From Coraliomargarita sp. CAG:312 (lineage in GTDB: Bacteria > Verrucomicrobiota > Verrucomicrobiia > Opitutales > Intestinicryptomonadaceae), in assembly GCA_000438015.1 (NCBI GenBank), contig FR901612.1, forward strand, positions 1 through 14,229: DNA of 14,229 nt, read 5' to 3'. The notes below the pieces were generated by a model. It was not told the DNA's origin. It made no database searches and saw only the letters and a program-made list of their open reading frames with translations. The first letter of the stretch is position 1. Each line of letters begins with the position of its first letter. Positions 6,726 through 13,174 of the stretch are shown one piece after another. Made by a program: the position numbers and the translations under genes.

Positions 6726-7262
6726 ATGCACGCTATTATTGCAACGGGTGAAAGCCCTTTGGCGTTTTTGACGCAATTTGGAGTTGAATGGCAGCTGCTC
6801 ATAAGCCAGGCAATCTCCTTTGCGCTTGTCACTGCCGTCTTATATTATTTCGCTTTTAAACCGGTCATAGCCAAGGCGCAAGAGCGGCGCCAGATTATCG
6901 AAAAGGGTTTAAGCGACGCCGAAAACGCACGCAAACAGCTTGAGTCCTCCGAGGCCGAAGCTTCCAAGAAATTGGCGCAGGCGGCTTTGGAAAGCTCTGA
7001 AATTCTGCGTCGCGCAAATGACGACGCAAAACGGACAATCGAACGCGCCGCCGAAGAAGCCGCCGCAAAAGCGGCAGATATACAAGCCCGTGCGGAAGCG
7101 CAAATAGAAGCAGAAAAGCTCAAGATGCGCGAGGATCTTAAGGCCGAGCTTTCCGGACTTGTCGTAAAAGCGGCCGAATCGGTGGTCGGAGAAATTCTCA
7201 CCCAAGAACAGCGCGGAAAGCTTGCCGAGCTCGCCGCAAAAAAATTGGGAGATGCGCGCTAA
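6726..7262 (+). CDS. atpF: ATP synthase Fo subunit b
   Basis: Peripheral stalk subunit, 178 residues. One N-terminal transmembrane helix (about 22-45, ending FAFKPVIAKA, the usual signature after the membrane segment) is followed by a long, charged, alanine/glutamate-rich helix (46-178) that forms the right-handed coiled-coil dimer linking Fo to F1. The length is somewhat above E. coli (156). Nine bases separate it from atpE. Its TAA stop (7260-7262) is followed at once, in the same reading frame, by the GTG start of atpH, so b and delta differ from a fused protein only by one stop codon. Confidence 0.95.
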   Translation: MHAIIATGESPLAFLTQFGVEWQLLISQAISFALVTAVLYYFAFKPVIAKAQERRQIIEKGLSDAENARKQLESSEAEASKKLAQAALESSEILRRANDDAKRTIERAAEEAAAKAADIQARAEAQIEAEKLKMREDLKAELSGLVVKAAESVVGEILTQEQRGKLAELAAKKLGDAR

Positions 7263-7643
7263 GTGAATATCAAAACGCAAATAAAGATATTGCTGGACGA
7301 GTCTTTCGGCTCCGACGGACTGGTCGACGCCGACCGCGTTAATGCGGTTTGCGACTACATTCAGCAAACCTTTCCGGACGACAAAAAAATTTCGGCTTTA
7401 AAGCGATATTTGCGAGCATTACTGCCGGAACTTTCGCGTGAAAATGTTTTGATAGAAACGTCCGGAAAAATCGATTCTGAAACTTTGGCTCAGCTGAAAA
7501 ATTTCGCCTATAGGCAAACATCCCGCAAAAATCTCCGGTTTAACGAAAAAATAGACGAATCCCTTTTGGGAGGCGTGAGAATAACCTGCGCGGACACAAT
7601 ATGGGAAGTTTCCGCAGCGGACGCGTTGAAATCAATACTCTGA
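7263..7643 (+). CDS. atpH: ATP synthase F1 subunit delta (short)
   Basis: The delta subunit binds the top of the alpha/beta hexamer and the C-terminus of b. It is only 126 residues, against about 177 in E. coli. The C-terminal part aligns well by eye: IDSETLAQLKNFAYRQTSRK followed by NEKIDESLLGGVRI matches the E. coli segment with KIDKSVMAGVII, and the last residues are helical. The N-terminal helical domain, which contacts alpha, is about 50 residues shorter than usual. The start is GTG at 7263, with GGGAG (7245-7249, inside atpF) about 13 bases upstream; no in-frame ATG exists. It lies in the same frame as atpF, immediately after its stop. Alternatives are readthrough from atpF or a lineage-typical short delta. 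The position between atpF and atpA supports the identity. Confidence 0.88.
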   Translation: MNIKTQIKILLDESFGSDGLVDADRVNAVCDYIQQTFPDDKKISALKRYLRALLPELSRENVLIETSGKIDSETLAQLKNFAYRQTSRKNLRFNEKIDESLLGGVRITCADTIWEVSAADALKSIL

Positions 7644-7676
7644 GATAGGACAAAGCCTCCATATAAATTTAATACG

Positions 7677-9209
7677 ATGAACGAAATATTGAATGAAATC
7701 AGCAGGCGCATATCGAATATCGAGAGCGCCAACCGCAAAAGCAACGTCGGTAAAATAACCTCGCTGGCCGACGGAATCGCACACCTCAACGGGTTAAGCG
7801 AAGTAATGTACAATGAGATGATAGCCTTTGACGGCGGAGTATTTGGAATCGCTCTAAATTTGGGGGAGGACGAAGTCGGCTGCGTGCTCTTGGGCGATGT
7901 TTCCTCCTTAAAAGAGGGGGATGAAGGCAGAACGACCGGAAAACTTCTCAGCGTACCCGTCGGGAAAAACTTATTGGGCAGGGTAGTGGACGTCTTGGGA
8001 AGGCCGATAGACGGCAAGGGCGAAATATCCGCCGACGAATACTATCCGGTGGAAAAAATAGCCCCGGGAATACTTCCCCGCAAATCAGTAAACCAGCCTT
8101 TGCAAACTGGAATCCTTGAAATTGACGCAATGATTCCCATAGGGAGAGGCCAGAGAGAACTCATAATCGGCGACCGTTCTACAGGCAAAACTTCAATTGC
8201 CCTTGATACTATAATAAACCAAGCCCGCATCAACCGCGAGGGATTGAACGGAGGAGACCCCGACTTCAGGCCGGTCTATTCAATATACGTGGCTATCGGA
8301 CAAAAAAACGCAAACATTGCGCGCACCATCCAGCTTTTAGAAAAGCACGGCGCCTTGGAATACACAATAATTGTCGCCGCTTCCGCTTCCGAAAACGCTG
8401 CCAACCTATATATAGCCCCTTACTCCGGATGCGCCATGGGCGAATGGTTTATGCAAAATGGCATGGATGCTTTGGTTGTTTACGACGACCTTTCAAAACA
8501 TGCAGCCGCCTACCGCCAGGTTTCTCTTTTGTTAAAGCGGCCGTCGGGGCGCGAAGCTTATCCGGGCGACGTTTTTTATCTGCACTCGAGACTCCTGGAA
8601 CGCGCCGCGCGCTTAAATGAAAAGAACGGCAACGGATCTCTCACGGCTCTCCCAATAATTGAGACACAACAAGGCGACGTTTCCGCCTATATACCAACCA
8701 ATGTCATTTCTATTACGGACGGGCAGATATTTTTAGAAACCGATCTATTCAACCAGGGAGTTCGCCCGGCTATTTCTGTGGGAATATCAGTGTCGCGAGT
8801 CGGATCTTCGGCACAAATGAAGGCGTTTAAGCAAGTAGCCGGAAAGCTCAAGGGAGAATATGCCCAATATAAGGAGCTGGCGGCTTTCGCCCAATTTGGA
8901 TCCGATTTAGACGCAAGGACAAAAGCTATCATAGACAAAGGCGACAGGCTCGTTGAAGTTTTAAAACAAAACAATAATTCTCCAATTTCCGCAGATCTTG
9001 AAATATCAATACTTTGGGCGCTTCAAAATTCAATTTTCGACGACATAGAAGTAAAGAAAATTTCAGAAGCCGTAGAACACTTGAAGAATTATTTAAAGGC
9101 TAACGCCAAGGATACGCTTGAAAAGATACTAAAAGAAAAATCCATAAGCGAAGCCCTTGCTGCAGAATTAAAATCAGCCTGCCAGAACTGGCGCAAAACA
9201 TTTGCCTAA
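7677..9209 (+). CDS. atpA: ATP synthase F1 subunit alpha
   Basis: Non-catalytic nucleotide-binding subunit of the F1 hexamer, 510 residues (E. coli 513). The order is an N-terminal helix that meets delta (1-20), a beta-barrel domain to about 95, then the nucleotide-binding domain. The P-loop is GDRSTGKT (165-172); the usual Gln in GDRQTGKT is Ser168. VYDDLSKHAAAYRQ, PGDVFYLHSRLLERAA and GISVSRVGSSAQ (with the arginine that reaches into the catalytic site) are all present. The C-terminal helical domain appears complete. The start ATG 7677 has no Shine-Dalgarno; 33 bases separate it from atpH. Confidence 0.97.
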   Translation: MNEILNEISRRISNIESANRKSNVGKITSLADGIAHLNGLSEVMYNEMIAFDGGVFGIALNLGEDEVGCVLLGDVSSLKEGDEGRTTGKLLSVPVGKNLLGRVVDVLGRPIDGKGEISADEYYPVEKIAPGILPRKSVNQPLQTGILEIDAMIPIGRGQRELIIGDRSTGKTSIALDTIINQARINREGLNGGDPDFRPVYSIYVAIGQKNANIARTIQLLEKHGALEYTIIVAASASENAANLYIAPYSGCAMGEWFMQNGMDALVVYDDLSKHAAAYRQVSLLLKRPSGREAYPGDVFYLHSRLLERAARLNEKNGNGSLTALPIIETQQGDVSAYIPTNVISITDGQIFLETDLFNQGVRPAISVGISVSRVGSSAQMKAFKQVAGKLKGEYAQYKELAAFAQFGSDLDARTKAIIDKGDRLVEVLKQNNNSPISADLEISILWALQNSIFDDIEVKKISEAVEHLKNYLKANAKDTLEKILKEKSISEALAAELKSACQNWRKTFA

Positions 9210-9215
9210 TTTGCA

Positions 9216-10100
9216 ATGAAAGGAATGCGAGAAATCCGCAACCGCATAAAGGCGGTAAAAAGCACGGGACAAATCACCCATGCCATGGAGCTTGTTGCGG
9301 CTTCTAAAATGAAAAAAGCCCAGCATTGCGCGGAAGCCGGAAGGGCATATGCGGTTTTGCTTATGGATTTGACGCAAATGGTCGGAATCGGGGCGAAACG
9401 GCAAATAAATGAAACATCCGTCGAATCGAAAAGCTCTAAGAGGCTGATAATAGTTTTTTCAACCGACAAAGGATTATGCGGAAGTTTAAATACAAACCTC
9501 TTTAGGGCAATAAGCGAAATCAAGGATGAAAATGTAGGATTTATAGCCGTAGGCAATAGGGCAGCGCGCTTTTTGGCGCGCACCAAGCGCGATATGCTGG
9601 CAAAATTTAGCCTTAGCGACCACGTAAAATTTTCGGAAACCCGCAGAATAGCGGCTGTTGCAATGAAACTTGCAAAAGAAGGGAAATTTGGCTCCATAGA
9701 AGTCTTATACTCTTTGTATGTAAACACATTAAGGCAGGAACCAACTCTCGTAAAGATAGCGCCTGTCGACAATTTGGAAACGTTCATAGAACGCCTCAGA
9801 GTTTCCTATAAACTTGATACGCAAGAACGCCCGCAGGAAGATAGAATAATGAATTTTGAACCTTCTATGGAAGAAATTCGCAAAGAACTTCCCGCTTATT
9901 ATATAAATCAAGCCATATACCACATGGCTTTGGACGCCAAGGCCTCGGAGCATTCGGCGAGAATGGTGGCAATGAAATCCGCAAGCGACAACGCCGACAA
10001 ACTGGTGCAGGCGCTTACGCTTGAATACAACAAGGCGCGCCAAAACGCCATAACGACGGAGATTCTAGAACTGTCTGCCGCGTCGCAAATATCTGAATAA
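9216..10100 (+). CDS. atpG: ATP synthase F1 subunit gamma
   Basis: Central rotating shaft, 294 residues (E. coli 287). The N-terminal helix MREIRNRIKAVKSTGQITHAM with LVAASKMKKAQ is diagnostic. The middle Rossmann-like domain contains the family motif STDKGLCGSLN (about 83-93). The C-terminal helix MKSASDNADKLVQALTLEYNKARQNAITTEILEL is the other half of the antiparallel coiled coil inside the hexamer. It starts 6 bases after the atpA stop at ATG 9216; no Shine-Dalgarno is present, so translational coupling is likely. Residues 3-4 (GM) give an alternative ATG at 9225. Confidence 0.97.
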   Translation: MKGMREIRNRIKAVKSTGQITHAMELVAASKMKKAQHCAEAGRAYAVLLMDLTQMVGIGAKRQINETSVESKSSKRLIIVFSTDKGLCGSLNTNLFRAISEIKDENVGFIAVGNRAARFLARTKRDMLAKFSLSDHVKFSETRRIAAVAMKLAKEGKFGSIEVLYSLYVNTLRQEPTLVKIAPVDNLETFIERLRVSYKLDTQERPQEDRIMNFEPSMEEIRKELPAYYINQAIYHMALDAKASEHSARMVAMKSASDNADKLVQALTLEYNKARQNAITTEILELSAASQISE

Positions 10101-10121
10101 AATATTTAAAGAAAAAATAAA

Positions 10122-11549
10122 ATGGCAATCGGAACAGTAACACAAGTAATTGGAGCGGTGGTTGACGTAAAGTTTCCGCTCGACTCAATCCCGGCAATCT
10201 ACAACGCATTAAAGGCAAAAATAAGTTTTGGAGGAGTTGATAGATATATCACTTTGGAAGTTCAGCAGCACTTGGAAGACGGTGTCGTGAGAACTGTGGC
10301 GATGACCTCTACTGAAGGCCTGCGCCGCGGTTCCACTGCAGAAGACACGGGATCTCCGATTACCGTTCCTGTAGGCAACGCAACTTTAGGCAGGATATTT
10401 AACGTAACGGGAGATCCCGTTGACGAAAAGGGAGAAATGGCATCCTGCCAACGCCTTCCCATTCACCGCAATCCTCCGCCGCTAGTAGACCAAAGCACAA
10501 GAGCTGAAATACTCGAAACTGGAATAAAGCCTATTGATTTGATTTGTCCTTTCTTAAAAGGAGGCAAAGTTGGAGCTTTTGGAGGAGCCGGCGTCGGAAA
10601 AACCGTAGTTATAATGGAACTAATCCACAACATGGCAAAAGAGCACGGTGGTGTTTCGGTTTTTGCCGGAGTTGGAGAACGTTCGCGCGAAGGCAACGAC
10701 CTCTACGGTGAAATGAGCGAATCCGGCGTTATTAACCAAAAAGAACCTGAAAAATCAAAGGTTGCACTTGTTTACGGACAAATGAACGAACCTCCGGGAG
10801 CCCGTATGCGAGTGGCTCTTTCAGCACTAACAATGGCGGAATATTTTCGCGATTCCCTAGGCCAAGACGTTCTGTTGTTTGTCGATAACATATTCAGATT
10901 TTCCCAAGCCGGAAGCGAAGTTAGCGCACTTTTAGGGCGTTCTCCATCGGCAGTCGGATATCAGCCAACATTGGCGCAGGAAATGGGAGCTTTGCAAGAG
11001 CGCATAACTTCCACAAAAAAAGGTTCGATTACATCGTTCCAAGCGGTTTATGTCCCTGCGGACGACTTGACCGACCCGGCGCCGGCAAATACTTTTTCGC
11101 ACTTGGATTCAACAATCGTTTTAGACCGTTCAATAGCGGCTTTAGGAATATATCCCGCAATAGATCCGCTAGCTTCAACTTCAAATGCACTTTCTCCGGA
11201 TATTGTTGGCGAAGAACATTTTAAAGTAGCCAGAGGAGTTCAGCAAATACTCCAAAAGTACAAAGAACTTCAAGATATAATAGCAATTTTGGGTATAGAC
11301 GAGCTATCCGATGAAGATAAACTTTTAGTCGCCCGCGCCAGAAAAGTTCAAAAATACCTTGCGCATCCGATGCATGTTTCCGAAGTATTTAGCGGAATTC
11401 CCGGAGTATACGTTCCGGTCTCCGAAACTATAAAAGGCTTTAAAATGATTCTCGACGGCGAATTGGATTATATAAATGAAAACGACTTTTACAATAAAGG
11501 ATGTATTCAAGAAGTAATCGACGCCTACGAAAAAAATAAGGATAAGTAA
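10122..11549 (+). CDS. atpD: ATP synthase F1 subunit beta
   Basis: Catalytic subunit, 475 residues (E. coli 460). The P-loop is GGAGVGKT (154-161), followed by TVVIMELIHN. GVGERSREGNDLY carries the catalytic Glu and Arg. LLFVDNIFRFSQAGSEVSALLGR is the Walker B region. The DELSEED-type lever appears as DELSDED (393-399), conserving the acidic character that contacts gamma. The beta-barrel at the N-terminus has the usual G-x-V-x2-V-x-G-x-V-V-D-V pattern. It starts 22 bases after atpG in A-rich sequence without a Shine-Dalgarno. The stop at 11547-11549 is 2 bases before atpC. Confidence 0.98.
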   Translation: MAIGTVTQVIGAVVDVKFPLDSIPAIYNALKAKISFGGVDRYITLEVQQHLEDGVVRTVAMTSTEGLRRGSTAEDTGSPITVPVGNATLGRIFNVTGDPVDEKGEMASCQRLPIHRNPPPLVDQSTRAEILETGIKPIDLICPFLKGGKVGAFGGAGVGKTVVIMELIHNMAKEHGGVSVFAGVGERSREGNDLYGEMSESGVINQKEPEKSKVALVYGQMNEPPGARMRVALSALTMAEYFRDSLGQDVLLFVDNIFRFSQAGSEVSALLGRSPSAVGYQPTLAQEMGALQERITSTKKGSITSFQAVYVPADDLTDPAPANTFSHLDSTIVLDRSIAALGIYPAIDPLASTSNALSPDIVGEEHFKVARGVQQILQKYKELQDIIAILGIDELSDEDKLLVARARKVQKYLAHPMHVSEVFSGIPGVYVPVSETIKGFKMILDGELDYINENDFYNKGCIQEVIDAYEKNKDK

Positions 11550-11551
11550 AA

Positions 11552-11968
11552 ATGCCCCTATCTTTGGAAATAATAACGCCTGAAGGCGTAGCGTGGTCCG
11601 GCAAAGACATAGACTCGGTAGTTATGCCTGCTCGAGACGGCGAAATCGAAATTTTGCCCGGCCATATTCCTTTGATAACGATGCTTAATGCCGGAAGAAT
11701 CGGAATAAAAAAGGGGGCTGATGAAGAAGACTTGGCAATAGATAAAGGCTACGCAAGATGCATGGGAGATGTAGTATCCGTACTAACCGAAGCCGCAATT
11801 GAAGTTGAAAATATAGATTACGCCGCTGCTGAAGACGCCAAGAACGAAGCTCTTAAAGCCATCGAACAAGCAAAGCTTAACAGAAATTTGGATGAAATAG
11901 AAATTGAAAGGTTGGAAGCAATAGCGCGCTTTTCAATAGCCCAGCTTTTAGCTAAAGGAAAAAAATAA
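11552..11968 (+). CDS. atpC: ATP synthase F1 subunit epsilon
   Basis: Regulatory subunit at the foot of the rotor, 138 residues. The N-terminal beta-sandwich (1 to about 85) has LEIITPEG at the start and the motif MPARDGEIEILPGHIPL (29-45), typical of epsilon. The C-terminal part (86-138) is a helical hairpin that can block rotation. It is preceded by AAGGA (11538-11542), 9 bases before ATG, which overlaps the end of atpD. It is the last gene of the operon; an inverted repeat overlaps its stop codon. Confidence 0.96.
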   Translation: MPLSLEIITPEGVAWSGKDIDSVVMPARDGEIEILPGHIPLITMLNAGRIGIKKGADEEDLAIDKGYARCMGDVVSVLTEAAIEVENIDYAAAEDAKNEALKAIEQAKLNRNLDEIEIERLEAIARFSIAQLLAKGKK

Positions 11969-11987
11969 ATATTTTTTTACTGGGCTA
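11937..11987 (+). terminator. Inverted repeat over the atpC stop, possible operon terminator
   Basis: TAGCCCAG (11937-11944, in the last atpC codons) pairs perfectly with CTGGGCTA (11980-11987). Within it, A7 (11959-11965) pairs with T7 (11972-11978) around the stop codon. The folded RNA would be a stem with a 14-base side bulge, which itself can form CTTT/AAAG. The T7 precedes rather than follows the GC stem, so this is not a textbook intrinsic terminator. It could end transcription weakly or protect the 3' end. Confidence 0.4.
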
Positions 11988-12640
11988 AAATTTCAAAAAA
12001 ATATCTAGTCCAACAATGGAAAAGCAATAAGCGCCGTTTTCTCTTTTTATTGTGCGCCAATCGATATTTTCAGTTTAAATAAGCTTAATTTATAGTTTAT
12101 TGCGCAAATTAGTTTTACAAAAATTAAACATATTGCGCGTTTTTTGGAAACTGCTTTTGCTTTCTATAAGATATATAAATATAAATTTAAAAATCAGTAG
12201 TATAATTATAGCATGTAAACAACTACAATAACTTTTTAAGTAACTTATATTTATATAGTAATGCAATAAATCTTTGTTAAAAATCCATTTGAAAAGTCTG
12301 AATAACTTTCAGTTATATACATATTCTCAAATTGTATTCATTTTATTAACATTCTTTTGACAAATTTATTAACAAATAAAATTCAAATTTTCAACTTCGA
12401 GTGCTTGATAATTTTGCGGTTTTCATTCCTAATTGAATGAATATTTTTATTTGCGGAAAAGATATGAAAATTGGGATATAATTTAGTTTTATGCTGAAAG
12501 AATTTGTCCAATTATTGAAAATCTGGAGCAAATAATATCAAACGATTGAGAAGCGGATTCTGGGAATTTAAAATTCGTTTTTGCATCAAAAAAATATTGC
12601 AAACAAAGGTTTGGGTGAGATAATAATTAAAATGAATTTA
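11988..12640. other. AT-rich non-coding region with direct repeats
   Basis: About 650 bp without a supportable gene, tRNA or recognised RNA, and much richer in A/T than its neighbours. Visible pieces are a direct repeat TTTATTAACA at 12342-12351 and 12365-12374 (23-bp period) with a TTGACA hexamer between them at 12357-12362, TATAAT hexamers at 12201-12206 and 12477-12482, and the palindrome TTGCGCAA near 12100. TTATTAACA is one base from the DnaA-box form TTATTCACA. The region may hold the promoter of the following redox operon or part of a replication origin; neither is shown. Confidence 0.5.
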
Positions 12641-12696
12641 CGCGCCAAAACGGCGCGGTAAACACAAAGCAATTGCCGTTTTACCGCAAAATGCGG
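12641..12696 (+). promoter_or_regulatory. Leader with three overlapping hairpins before the nuoE-like gene
   Basis: Hairpin 1 is CGCGCC (12641-12646) with GGCGCG (12652-12657). Hairpin 2 is GCGGTAAA (12655-12662) with TTTACCGC (12680-12687). Hairpin 3 is CCGCA (12684-12688) with TGCGG (12692-12696). Neighbouring stems share bases, so 1 and 3 can coexist but each excludes 2. This is the layout of an attenuator or a translational switch, 21 bases before the ATG at 12718. No T-run follows any stem, so translational control is likelier than termination. The function is inferred only from base pairing. Confidence 0.4.
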
Positions 12697-12717
12697 CGGC
12701 GGAAATATTTTTCATTT

Positions 12718-13173
12718 ATGAGCGACATATCAACCTATAAAAAAATCTTGGAAAAATACGATGCCAAGCGGGAAAATCTCGTTACGGCGTTTCAAGATAT
12801 TCAGGAAGCGGAAGGCTATATATCGCCTGAAGCAATTGCCGAAGTTTCGAAGTATTTTGACATATCGCGCGCTGATGCGTATTCGGTAGTCAGTTTTTAT
12901 GCTCAATTTAAGTTTAAAAAGCCAGGCAAGCATATAATAAAAGTTTGCAAGGGAACTGCTTGCCATGTCCGCGGTTCAGGAAATTTGCTTTTGGCGCTGG
13001 AAGAGCGCTTGGGAATAAAAGAAGGCGAAACTACTTCGGACGGTATGGTAAGCCTTGAACGGGTTGCATGCCTTGGAGCTTGCGCTCTGGCTCCGGCTAT
13101 GGTTGTCGACGAAAAAGTTTACGGCAGAGTGACTCTGGCTGAACTAGATAAAATTTTGAAAGGGCTGAAGTAA
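12718..13173 (+). CDS. NuoE/HydC-like [2Fe-2S] subunit of an NADH-linked oxidoreductase
   Basis: A 151-residue thioredoxin-like ferredoxin of the NuoE (24-kDa) family. Residues 1-65 are the usual helical N-terminal domain (the DIQEAEGYISPEAIAEVSKY segment is typical). The [2Fe-2S] ligands are Cys77, Cys82, Cys118 and Cys122 (C-x4-C and C-x3-C), in CKGTACHVRG and CLGAC. It passes electrons from the flavoprotein subunit encoded next door. ATG 12718 was chosen: an in-frame TTG at 12673 would add 15 basic residues encoded by the hairpin region. The gene is followed after one base by the NuoF-like gene. The pair could belong to complex I, but the neighbour's extra N-terminal domain favours the HydC/HndA type of [FeFe]-hydrogenase or a soluble formate dehydrogenase. 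Confidence 0.9.
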   Translation: MSDISTYKKILEKYDAKRENLVTAFQDIQEAEGYISPEAIAEVSKYFDISRADAYSVVSFYAQFKFKKPGKHIIKVCKGTACHVRGSGNLLLALEERLGIKEGETTSDGMVSLERVACLGACALAPAMVVDEKVYGRVTLAELDKILKGLK

Positions 13174-13174
13174 T

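Noticed and set aside
6845..7367. Minus-strand frames opposite atpF (118 and 152 aa)
   Set aside because: Their serine/alanine-rich and phenylalanine/glycine-rich translations are complements of the charged atpF coiled coil.
9206..9787. 193-aa minus-strand open frame opposite atpG
   Set aside because: Fully antisense to conserved gamma-subunit sequence; no support.
11988..12640. tRNA, CRISPR array or small protein in the AT-rich gap
   Set aside because: No tRNA T-arm signature, no regularly spaced repeats beyond one pair, and only tiny frames such as a 14-codon one near 12490 with no support.
12673..12717. TTG-started N-terminal extension of the nuoE-like gene
   Set aside because: It would translate the hairpin leader into an arginine-rich tail not seen in NuoE; ATG 12718 gives a normal length.
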